DNA of 64,000 nt from Coniferiporia sulphurascens. Taxonomy: Eukaryota > Basidiomycota > Agaricomycetes > Hymenochaetales > Hymenochaetaceae. Positions 43,804 through 54,361 of this stretch are shown piece by piece. How positions within the stretch are numbered: the stretch's first letter is position 1; every line of letters begins with the position of its first letter. Below the pieces are notes generated by a model, which did not search any database, was not told where the DNA came from, and saw nothing but the letters and a program-made list of their open reading frames with translations. The DNA is taken from positions 434,001 through 498,000 of the forward strand of contig NBBA01000019.1 in the NCBI GenBank assembly GCA_002794785.1, written 5' to 3'. Made by a program: the position numbers and the translations under genes.

Positions 43804-44504
43804 TTTAGCAGCTCTGCTCGCATATGAAAGACGCGATGAGATCGTTCCAAGGGTTGCTCGTTTCCAGACCGCCGGTCGGGTCACCTGGGTAGTTGAATTC
43901 CCAGGTTTCCCCTTCACAGAATGTTTCGCTGAGTCAGGTAAGAAATGCATCAGTATGAAAATTCCTCTCCTAAAAAGTATGCTTACTCGAATGCTGTGTC
44001 AAGTAAGCGATTTACGCAAGCGAAAAAAAGGAAGAATTATTTAGTTCTTGCGGGCAGTAAGGACTCAATGTAGCGCACCGAAGCATGCAGTGCATTTGTC
44101 CGGGCCAAAGCTGGAGATCGAGTCGATCCATACCCCAGCGAGATCGATGCATTCATTAAGTGGCTGAATGGCATATGCGCAGGTTCCTGCGAAATTGATG
44201 TCTTCGCAGATGTATACGCCACCGACTGTGAGTGTCTGTTGCAGAATCAAGTTTATAAGCTGAATATTAACTATAACATGTGAGAAATATGCCAAACCCC
44301 GAGTCCAACATCGGTAGTCGCGTTCTTGGAAGCGGGGGTGCCTATTGCGGAGCTTTCGAGGACGACACCGTCCCAGCCCACTGCTGACTTCCAGTCTTCG
44401 ACTGGCGTGGGCTTAGCAACGGGAGCAGGGGATGCGGCTACGCCAGTGTAAAGGGAAATGGCGACAGCGACCACAAAGCTTGACAAGGAGAGATAGAACT
44501 TCAT
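43804..44504 (-). pseudogene. Cysteine-rich secreted protein, copy A, premature stop
   Basis: Starts MKFYLSLSSFVVAVAISLYT with a signal peptide, then PVEDWKSAVGWDGVVLES. Exon 2 reads TLTVGGVYICEDINFAGTC to SSFGPDKCTACFGALH and then hits TGA directly at the expected splice donor. Compared with copies B and C, extra bases before the donor shift the frame and create this stop. The downstream parts are still present: the 7-nt microexon (43993-43987) and exon 4 ending ASFICEQSC-stop at 43804-43806. If translated, the product lacks the last 45 or so residues and three of eight cysteines. Probably a recent pseudogene, or a truncated variant. Confidence 0.75.
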
Positions 44505-46618
44505 CGTGCTGGAGTGAAGACGTAGAACGTTGTGTGTACCAGAGTGTAGAACACTGAGGAGATACGGGGTCGCCTGAGTGGCTTAAATACCCGTTCCCGA
44601 AAAATATCCCAGAAATTCCTGTTTGAATGAACTTTACCCCCGAGCGGGCGATCATAAAGGGTACATCATCCTTGCAGGAATCGCGGAGTTGTAGCTGTAT
44701 TGGCTTTTTTGAAGATCCTAGGCTAGTCGCTGAACATAGAACGGTGCCGCCGTATCGAATTGCAAACGTGCGTGCGGTTTACGACGTGGCACGGCTTGTG
44801 TGCATAATAATGTATCATGCATACAATCAAGCAGAACGCACTTTTCGGGCCATACTAATCTGTGCCTCGAATACTCCGCTGGAGCCATAATCAGTACGCG
44901 AATTATATGATCCAGGAACGGAACAGACGCTTCTGATGCACGGAAGTGAGCCTCCTGCAAACAGATGTCAATAGGTGACAGTACTGAATATCCAATCCAT
45001 TTCATCTTGCTCGGGGTTGTGCGACTACAGTCGCTTATAGTGTGAAACCATTCGCATGAACAGCAGTACGAATCACAAGAGTTATTGCACCTACCTGTTC
45101 GATGAGCCAGACAGAATGGACGCATAGAAAGAAACAGATTGTCGGGTTCACGGGCTCAACGGGATTCCCTGGGTTCCAAGAAGGGAGGCTCCTCGGAGAC
45201 GGGAGAATGGTTAAGTGGTAAAAAAAGATTTGGACGCAAGGTCTGGGTACAAAGGATGCCTCTATGATAGGTAACCGACAAAGACAGGTGCCTTGAGATT
45301 CGATACATACATTTCCCCGGCCGGAGAGATCAGATTTCATTTTCTGCTGATGACGCGGGGAGTCGGCTTTCAATGCGAAGACCGAATCCTTCTCTGTACC
45401 TGGCGGCTAATGAAACAAAGTTCCTGCAGCTAAGAAGGAGGGGATTCTGGTACGGATCCGGAGAATATCGTACTTGGCAACTTCGTGCGGCTGTCACGAG
45501 ATTCTTGTGGGCTTCTCATGTGGTCCCTGCGCCAGTTATTCCGCCAGATAATTCTTCATCTCTCAGGATCGGTCGACAGACACCGAATCTTTAAGAGGGG
45601 TTCGCGTCCATTGGGTAAGCGGCTGCACGACTTGAATGTGCCACCTGTTCCATAAGGGCATAATGATCTGCGCCATGGTTAGTGCCAGTGGATCGCCGCA
45701 TGATGATAGCCCCCACTTCCAGGACCGTGTTCAAAATAGTCGGAAAGGTCTTAAAATTGGAGGTAGCGGATTGACCGCCAAACGCAATCGGTCTCTTTCA
45801 TGTTGTCCGCCAGGGACGAGAGGCTATTCATTGCACATCATAGGATCGCGAATCCGCCATTCACGGTCTTGATCGGAGACTCTCAACGCTTCGTCGGTAC
45901 CGCAGACAGGTACTTGGTACCCGTGTCTTTGTGTCCCATGCGCTCCTTCAGCTTCGCTACAGGAAGACTTCATCAAGCGTGCCAAATGGGCGGAATATCC
46001 GACTACTCGCGCGCAACTGGACCTCCGGGGTTTGGGGTTACACAATGACAAGCCAAACGACGCGGTTACCCTCTGCGTGTCTGCCATTAATATTTTGTTA
46101 TCATGTCCCGGAAGCGAAGCGACCATCGTTAATATCCTACCAGTACACCGTGATACCAAAGTCGCTGGAGTAACATCTCCCACGGGCCCGGGATTGTACA
46201 AGCATATGCTTTAAAGGCCAAGGTCATTCGGAGGCTTCAGTGCGTCGCTCAAATGACCGGCCGCGAGTGCCAGTGTATACACTGTACCCTAGAGCACTTC
46301 GATAGTCATCATGTCGCGACCTGCCTTGAGAACGAGAATGGAGGATGAAATGAATAAAGATACGTGTTGCCGTTAGAGCTCGTTTCGGCATGAAGGTAGA
46401 CTGCAGTGGGGCCCATCGTGCAGTACGCACTACCCTGACTCATCCGTGTATGGAACAGGACCATGGGACACCTTTCTTCTTCCCTTTCTGACATAGTACA
46501 TCCGTTCAACCACACTTTCCTGAAATTGCACTCGACTTAAAAAAACATACAAAAGACAGCAGTACCACATTCCCTACGATAAATCCATACATCCGTAAAT
46601 GGTATTGCTGTTTTCAAT

Positions 46619-47331
46619 TTAGCAGTCCCGAATTGGCTCGCACAGGAAAGCCGCAATGAGATCGTTCCAGGGGTTGCTCGTGCCCAGTCCGCCAGTCGCG
46701 TCACCAAAAACCTGGGTAAGTGAACTCCCAGCTTTCCTCGTCGCAGGAGGGTTCCCTGGATTCCGGTAAATAATGCATCAGTATGAACACCTCACATAAG
46801 AAGAGGTATGCTTACTCGCATGCTGTACCATAGGAGCGGTTTGCACAAATGAGAAAGAAATAGTTAATTTTGTAAGAAGTAAGACATATGACTTTGTAGC
46901 GCACCGTAACAGCTCGTGCATTCATCCGGACCAAAGCTGGAAATCTTATCGGACCAGTCGGAGCCAAGAATGATACATTCACCAACCGGCTGGGCGGCAT
47001 ATCCACAGGTTCCTCCCCAGTTGATGTCCGTGCAGATGTATACGCCACCGATGTTGCGTTTCTGTCACAGAAGTATAGTATAAGTCTAAAACCAATTATA
47101 GCGCAAATGGAAAGTAAAGCAGACCTCAAGTGCATCGGTGGTCGCGTTCTTAAAAGCGGTGACACCAATGGCGGAGCTTTCGAGGACGGTGCCATCCCAG
47201 CCCACTGCTGTTTTCCAGTCCTCGACTGGCTTAGGTGCAGCAACGGGAGCGGGTGATGCAGCTACTCCAGTGTAAAGATAAACGCCGGAGACAACGGCCA
47301 CAGAGCTTGACAAAGAGAGGGAGAACTTCAT
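46619..47331 (-). pseudogene. Cysteine-rich secreted protein, copy B, frameshifted in last exon
   Basis: Starts MKFSLSLSSSVAVVSGVYLY (signal peptide), then PVEDWKTAVGWDGTVLES. Exon 2: KRNIGGVYICTDINWGGTC to SSFGPDECTSCYGALQ. The microexon CATGCGA is at 46822-46816. Exon 4 begins EEPSCDEESWEFTYPG and then carries seven extra bases (GTTTTTG, near 46704-46712) that copies A and C lack. This causes a frameshift and immediate stop after GFW. The remaining sequence still encodes the family's end (LCEPIRDC) in the shifted frame. Confidence 0.75.
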
Positions 47332-48424
47332 TGTGCTAGGGTGAAGACGTAGAACGAAGTGTACCGGGGTGGAGAACACTGAGGAGATGTGAGGTTTCCT
47401 GACTAGCTTAAAAAGATGTTCTCGTAAAACGCCCTGGATATTTCTGCTCAGATGTGCTTCATCCAAGGCGGGTGAAGGGTCATGATTATCCTTGCGGAAA
47501 CAGAGAAGCGACAGCGACTGGGTAGGCTTCCTTGAAGATCCCGAGCTAGCCAGCATGGCACGGTGCCGCCAATTTACATTGCAAACGTGCGTGCGGCCGG
47601 CTTATGACGTGGCACGGCTTGCGTTGCATAGTACAATAGGCGACCGAGAGCTAGAGTGCTTGAAGACGCGGAACGCACTTTACGGGCCGTACCCGTGTTT
47701 TGAATACTTCGCTAGGGCCATATACACAAGTTATATCTGGTCATGAAACCGGCGCTTCTGGGTACACGGAATTGAGCCTCCCACGAACAGATGCAAATAG
47801 ACACTGCTAGACATTTCATTATGGGCCGTCTTTCGTTTCATCTGTTCCCAGTTCGCACGAATAAAGCGTGCACAGTGTAGAAACCACTCGCACGAACGGA
47901 GTATAAACCAGAGTTATCGCTTCCATATGTTCTTTGCAGCTAGTCAGATTGGATAGATCATAGAGTCCACGTCAACGGAGTTCTCCGGTTTCTAAAAGGG
48001 GAAGCTTGGAGGAAGCGGAGGAATAGATCAGTAGGGGAAAAAAACTTGAATACAAGCCCTGAACCCAAGGGATGCTTCTATGATTGGTGACCGATAAAAA
48101 CAGGTACCTTGCGTTTCGGTCCATGAGTTGCCCTAACCGGAGTATTCGAACTGTGTTTTCTGCTGATGACACTGGAAATCGGATTGCAATGCCATTGTGA
48201 AGGTTGCATCCTTCTGGCCTTGGGTCGTACCTGGCGGCAAATGAAACAAAGAACCTACGGTTTCAGACGGAGTGGGTTTTGGTATGAATTCGGAGAGCGT
48301 GTTGCTAGGTAAGTTCGTGGAATTGTCGCAAGATTCTTGTGGGTTTCCCATGGGTTCCCACTATTCCGTCAGATAATTCTGCGTCTCCCGGGATTGGTCG
48401 AAGAAGCCATTATGGTCGATTAAG

Positions 48425-49010
48425 TTGCAAGAGGTTCGCAGTGAGCGGCTGCGCGAACGCGACGCCCATCACCACTGACCCGAAAGAGGAAACTGGTCCG
48501 TGCGCGCGTCCTCGCCCCTATATAAGCGTGCCCCCTAAGATGCGAACACCTCATACTTACCTTGACGGCGCTTTCCCCTTCATGTATTGGGAGGGTGGGC
48601 CATGGGGACCATCCATAGCACGGCGACCTTGTCCTCAGAGGGTGCCTGTGGTTTGTATGGGGTTTATGCCTCATGCACTGTCTCAATATTTTCCTGTCCC
48701 ATTTCGGCCCACTCGGGCTGGGTGGGCTCTCTCTTTTTGCTGGATTGGAGTGCTAACCCTAACCCTAATAGCTTTTGTATTTCCGTGTATGGTAGTTGGT
48801 CTATCTTGGGAGCCGTGCAATGTGGAGCCTAGAGATGTTTTTAATCTACTCGGACCAAGATAACCGGAGTGTGCTACATTTCGTTTTCAGCTGGCATTTG
48901 CTGCCGCGATGTGTGCAAAGGCACACTTAGGGTTCATCCCTTTATCCGCGAGGGCGTGTCACCGAATCAAAACTGGCGATCGTCATGATCGACAAACGCT
49001 GCAGGGCTGA
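48425..49010. repeat. Conserved block shared with 32690-33260 (inverted)
   Basis: The middle part (about 48555-48725) is nearly identical to the reverse complement of about 33000-33150 and is open in translation on both strands (MYWEGGPWGPSIARR on plus). It carries a TATA-like CCCCTATATAAGC (48516-48528) in both copies. Near its end is TAACCCTAACCCTAA (48754-48768), two units of the fungal telomere repeat, also found at about 32945-32956 in the other copy. No protein family recognised. It could be a short gene, a non-coding transcript or part of an unrecognised element. Confidence 0.6.
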
Positions 49011-49443
49011 CGGGACTTAGATTTACAGTACAAGTCTCCAGAGCACTTTGGTAGTTACCGCACCTCAACTTTCCGAGAATAGAAAATGGAGTGAATGAAA
49101 ACATCCACATCACTGTCGCTGTGTGGACTCACTCCGACGTAAGTTAGGACCCAGCGTGCGGCACGTACTACTCCGACTTATCCGTGTTATGGAACATGAC
49201 CAGGGGGCGACCTTACTCCTTTTCTTTCCAACAGGTATCTGTTCGACCCCTTTTTTTCTAAAATTGCACCGATTCGGAACAAAACCTACGTAAGACAGAA
49301 GAACCATATTCCTTACTACAAGAAATCCATATGCCCTTGAATGTCATCCCAAAAACAAACTCAGCACCATAACCATATCCCTCGTTCTTCCCAGTTGGCA
49401 GAATTTGACCTTAACGCTAAGCGAGTAACTGCTCTTCACGGAT

Positions 49444-50171
49444 TTAGCAGCTCTGCTGGCATTCGAAAGATGCGATGAGATCGTTCCAAGAGTCGCTCGT
49501 GCCTATACCGCCGGTCGCATCACCCGGGGCAGTGAACCGCCAGCTATTTCCGGTGCAGAAGGCATCCCTAGAATCCGGTAAGGAACTCATTAGCATAAAA
49601 AACATCTCCGCTACGAAAAGGTGGGCTTACTCGTATGCTGAGTCAAATAAGCGATTTACACAAATAGAAAGAAAAAAGGATAATAGTTATTTAGTTTCTG
49701 TGAAAAAGATCAAACTCCCATAGCGCGCACCGAAGCAGGTCGTGCACTCGTCCGGGCCAAAGCTAGAGAGCGTGTCGAGCCATTCTCCAGCGAGATTGAT
49801 GCACTCATTGAGCGGTTGGATGGCATATGCGCAAGTTCCTCCCCATTGGACGGCCGTGCAAATGTATACGCCACCGACGGTGCGTTTCTGTTACAGAATC
49901 AAGATGTACGTTTAGAAGTTGACAAATTTAAATATCGATCATAATACGAGTAGAAACTGAACCAGACCTCTAGTGTATTGGCGGTTGCGTTCTTGAAAAC
50001 GGGGGTGCCTATTGCAGAGCTTTCGAGGACGACACCGTCCCAGCCCACCGCTGTCTTCCAGTCTTCGACTGGGGTGGGCTCAGCAGCGGGAGCAGGAGAT
50101 GCAGCTACCCCGGTGTAAAGAGAAATGGCGACAGCGGCCATGGCGCTTGACATAGAGAGAGAGAACTTCAT
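49444..50171 (-). CDS. Cysteine-rich small secreted protein, crystallin-like, intact copy C
   Basis: Predicted secreted protein of 168 aa. Four exons: 50171-49968, 49887-49716, 49637-49631 (7 nt) and 49567-49444; the total of 507 nt is in frame. A signal peptide (MKFSLSMSSAMAAVAISLYT GVAA) is followed by PVEDWKTAVGWDGVVLES. The core has GGVYICTAVQWGGTC, then LNECINLAGEW and LSSFGPDECTTC. The last exon reads AFCTGNSWRFTAPGDATG, then DLIASFECQQSC-stop. Eight cysteines in the mature part allow four disulfides. The G-x-Y-x-C / W-G-G / SSFGPD pattern resembles the beta/gamma-crystallin-like secreted proteins of other basidiomycetes; function unknown. The only member of the four-copy family in this window that reads through. 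Confidence 0.8.
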
Positions 50172-51100
50172 CGTGCTGTAGTGAAGAGCAAGGAGTATCG
50201 GAGTGTGGAGCACTGGAGAGACATGAGATTTCTGGATGGTTTATATACCTGTTCCCGTAAAATGCCCTGGAAATTCCCGCGAAAATGTGTCTTTTCTGGG
50301 GGAGGGGATGATCATGGAAGGCGGTAGTCATCATTGCAGGAGTCGCGGAACAGCGATAGCTTCCATGAAAATCATGGGCTAGTAGCTCAGCATAGGCATG
50401 GAACAGTGCAGTAGCATTGACTTACAAGCATGCGTGCGTCTCTATACGTTAGACGGCTTGTGTGCATAGTAGCGCGCATTAAACAGGGAGCCTAATTATT
50501 TGAAGTCGCAGAGTGTACATTTTGGACCGTACTAGTCCGAGCTTTGAATACTCCGCTGGGTCCAAATACAGTATGTCCGGGCATGGAACAGGAGCTTCTG
50601 ATACACGGAAGTGAGCATCCTACGAACGGATGTCAGTAGACAATGTTGAATGCCCCATAATCAAAGTATCTTCTAATCCATCTGTGCCAGAGCTCCGCAA
50701 CTAGACTCGTGTACACGCCGGCAAGAGCTACTCGCATGATAACAGGGGTACAAATCAACGAAGTCAATGTACTCATTTGTTCTCTGCAGCCTGGGCTGCC
50801 AGTGGAACATCACAGACACCGCCATATACGGTGTGAGATAGATCACAGAGTTTAGCACGAGCTCAACGCACTTCCCCCAAGTCCAAAAGAGGGGCAGGGT
50901 CCATCAGAAGCGGGGAAACGTACAGGTGGTAAAAAAAAACCTTGAATGCAAGTTCTGAACACAATGGATTCCTGCGAGATTCCTGCATCACTTCAGAAGC
51001 CGCGCAGGGAAGGGATGCCGGGGTTCCAAATACGGAAAACAGAGGTGGCGCCACAAGTGGGATCTCAAAAAATGGGAAGGATAAGTGACATTCTGCAAGA

Positions 51101-51930
51101 TAACAATATCAAAAAATCCAATAGGGAATAAAGTGCATAAGTTGCTGTCTGTACTAGCTAATTTTATTGTACGGGTGATTTGAGTCGACCGATTTGCAAT
51201 TTGTTACTTCCGATACCCTTAGATAATAGAGGGTTAGGTATCAATTCCTGAAAAAAAATCCTTGGGCGGCCGTGCCCCGCGGTACATCCTCATTTAACCG
51301 CGAACCGTAGCGGATTGCCTTTACGACTAGAGATGTCACTTTTTTTACATTTACTTCTGTCTTCCGTTATCCAGTGGTCATTTGCCTCTTGCCTCTTGTA
51401 GTAACCTTTCTGGTTTACCGAGCCGCGGCTCAATTTCGTTTTCACGTAAGCAAATCTGCGTAATCCATCTTATTTATTTTTGGCGCTACTTTTCCTTTCT
51501 GTATTTGGGATCCCCTTTTCCCTGCGCAAGTTAGTACTGCTCAGAAGATCTGCCCCTCAGGCCTAGAAGACTTCATATCAACAGCACGGGGCATAACGGC
51601 ATTACGGAGATGATACCGCTTATCTTAGCTTTGTCGCAACAGATAATAGTCGGGACACCAATGAGAATTGACAAACGGGAGTTCATTGACTTGCTACAAT
51701 ATATCATCTCGGTCGTTAGCTGTGGGGTATCAGGGGGTAATGGAGGGGGAACTAGGTAACGGGGAAGGGGGCAAAAGGAAAAAGACAAGAATGTGAAAAA
51801 TTCGAAGAATGGCGCGAAAGACTATGGCTAATATGTACAATACATTATTATCCTCTCATAAACATAACTTATGCATCCCCCCAGGAAGGAGAACCGGTAA
51901 CCGTTTCGTAATCTATCCTGAGCATTACCA
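51101..51930. other. Intergenic region, no recognised gene
   Basis: This follows duplication unit C. No domain or repeat beyond short A/T runs. It is the 3' flank of the NIPA-type gene. Confidence 0.5.
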
Positions 51931-53651
51931 TTACCATTCGTCCATCTCCCCATCGGCGTCTCCGTGGTGCATCAACCCACGTCCCTCTTCCCCGTTCGTG
52001 CTCCCTGCGAGCCCATTCTTGCCCCGCCCGTCCACAGAGGAAGAGCTTTCACGGCTGTCTTTCGAGCGACGTGGACGCACACCATCTTCCGCCTCCGCGT
52101 CCCCATGCACCGTTTCGTCGTCCTCGTCGCTCGCATTCCCGAGCTCCCATACCACCGCGTCCGCTTCGGGGTCGCCACCACGGAGTGTTTCCTCGTCCCC
52201 TGACCCGCCCTTCACGCCTTTGCGTGCAGCGGGGAGCGGCGCAAGTGAGAGCACACTCGCGCTCCGCGCACGGTTCGTCACGTCCGGTTTTTTGTGCGTG
52301 AGCAGCACGACGCCGCTGACGAGCACAAGGATGGAAACGAAGATGAGAAATAGTGTCCATGACTTGTACTGTGATATCTCGTCGTTGAACACGAGCGCAT
52401 CGAGACACCCCGCACCAGTGTACACGCCGTAGAAGACGGGGACGACAAGTGTCGAGTCGTACACCTTGAGCCCGCGGTTGAGGCAGATAATCTGCGCGAC
52501 GGCTGTAAGCGCAAGGAAAAAGAAGGTCACGAAGGCGGCGATGTGTAAAAGTTGATTCCCCGTATTCTCGTGCGAGAGCTTGCCGGAGATGAGTTTGACA
52601 CTGTACGCGGCGATGAGTGGGAGACGTACAGGAATGAAGACGATACACTTACGAGGCTTTAGCGAACACCAAACAGAGACCTGCAAGTCCTCCTCCGCAG
52701 CAAGCCCATGCGATGCCAAGTGTCCACGCGATCGTCTTGTCATCCTTCGCCGCAGTCCACATCTCCAGTTTTTCACATACCCAATTCATCGCGCGCTGGT
52801 TTATACTGCCTATACCCCTTAGCCACGCCATCACTCCTCCCAGCGCGCCCGATCTCCGGCGTGACGCCGGTGTTTCCGTCTGCATCTGGCCGGCAAATGG
52901 TACTGCGGACACGTCTGAACGGGCGACGAGCACGCGCTCGAGTTGCGCGGCGAATACGAAAAGCCCAATGAGTGCAAGCACCATAAACGTAAAGCAGAGG
53001 AGCCAGTTGGCGCGGCCCCACAGCGCCTTGAGGCGCGCGAGGTCCATCTCTGTCGCAAGCCCCGAGTTGATCGAGCCGAACGCAACGATGCCAACGACAC
53101 CGACAACAACGACAATCGTGCCCTATGGACATTATCAGAGACTGTGGCTTGTTAAGAAGAAGGATAGACCCACGTAAATGTCTGTACTCGTAACGGGTGT
53201 GCCGACCAGCATAGACGCGAAGAGGAAATTGAAAATGAGGGAGGTCGACCCGAGTGGCGCGACATACTCTGCACGCAAATATTGTAATGCAAGTGTGCTG
53301 CCTATGAGTTGAGACAAGCTACGCGAGCAAAGTCAGAACCCGGTTAATTTTTTTCCGCAAAAAATTACGCGGAGAAATGGGTGGATCTGTAACGCACATG
53401 TAGAGCAGCATACCGAGCAGCCAAAGAGGACGGAGCCAGTCTTTTCGACGCGCGGATTTGGGCACTGAGCTCGTGCGTACATGGTCGAGCTTGGTGAGGT
53501 TGAGCCCGCCAGCGTTGAGGATAGACGCGAGGAGAATAATAGCGAGGCCGATGATGAACGCAACGACGGGGTTCGCGTGGTGCACGGGCACCGAGTCCTC
53601 GCTCGCTGCGGCAGAGATCGCATTATCTAGAGACGATGTAGATGAGTTCAT
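51931..53651 (-). CDS. NIPA/DUF803-type magnesium transporter
   Basis: Multi-span transporter of the DMT-like NIPA family, expected to carry Mg2+ across plasma or endosomal membranes. Start at 53651 (MNSSTSSLDNAISAAASEDS), TM1 VVAFIIGLAIILLASILNAG. A second exon reads LSQLIGSTLALQYLRAEYVA then PLGSTSLIFNFLFASMLVG, the family's core (APLGxxSLIFN). The third: GTIVVVVGVVGIVAFGSINS, an inserted hydrophilic loop (RSDVSAVPFAGQMQTE), then TLGIAWACCGGGLAGLCLVF. The fourth: SVKLISGKLSHENTGNQ, IICLNRGLKVYDSTLVVPVF YGVYT. A long acidic, Ser-rich cytosolic tail ends GDADGEMDEW-stop. Helices and core motifs are intact; the loop and tail are long, as often in basidiomycetes. Confidence 0.9.
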
Positions 53652-54361
53652 GCGCTGCTGCCTTGCGCTTGTTCGTCTGACGATAGGTGCGAGGATGGAG
53701 TCGGTTAGGAAGGGGACTCGGGAACAGGCGCCAGCTTGGGCACTAGTGACGAGGGGATGGACTTGGCTACGTAAGCACTATCCCGTTAGCGGGAATTGCC
53801 GGATTCGCCGTGCCCAATCAGCATGGTGTGCACCCTCCGACAACTTGTCCTCCGGCCACCATCGCCGAGTTTCGTCAACAGTCTCAAGGCCCTTCATCAT
53901 CTCCCCTGCGTTTCGTCTTGCCTAACTGTCGGGTCTTTTAAGATTACTTCCGTGGGACTCACTCTTGTTTACAACTGCCCTATCCCAAGAACAACGGGCA
54001 CCCGCAAGTAAATCGGACCACGCCTGGCTCTGTTGCTGCAGTTTCCTCCGTCTGGCTTTTCCTAATAGGCACTTATCTGAATAGCAACTCATTGGAGGAC
54101 TTTCTATCGTAGCATACCGACTAAGGGGGCTAATTGGCTCACGCTGTTGTGGTGTCTCCCTTTCCAAGAGCCACTTGGTTGTCGCCAATAATCCTGATCC
54201 CCAGTCTTCTCGGATTTCTATCTTATAATATTTGATCAAAAACTCTAAATCAAAAGTTATACTAGCAGTGCATAAAGGTAAATCTAAATCTAATTAATTA
54301 CCTATACACACAGTTTCTTGTGTGCTCCTAAGATCAGGGATAAATCCGCGCATACCGTCCA
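53652..54361. other. Intergenic region, no recognised gene
   Basis: Upstream region of the NIPA-type gene and 3' flank of acyltransferase copy A. No domain or RNA gene seen. An AT-rich patch lies at 54220-54310. Confidence 0.5.

Larger units (their letters stand above)
43470..51100. repeat. Three tandem duplication units (A, B, C) with secreted-protein genes
   Basis: Approximate units: A 43470-46310, B 46310-49020, C 49020-51100. Each has, left to right, a conserved 3' flank (ATGGAACAGG...ATCTGTTC...AAAATTGCAC...AAGACAG: 43545-43660, 46450-46560, 49190-49305), the minus-strand gene, its promoter, and an upstream block. The promoter blocks match down to GTGCGTGCGG..ACGACGTGGCACGGCTTG in A and B. 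Units have diverged by substitutions and deletions. The spacing of gene starts is about 2.83 kb in both steps (44504, 47331, 50171). Confidence 0.85.

Noticed and set aside
44037..44222. Alternative frame through exon 2 of copy A
   Set aside because: It destroys the conserved GGVYIC and SSFGPD motifs; a shadow of the real exon.
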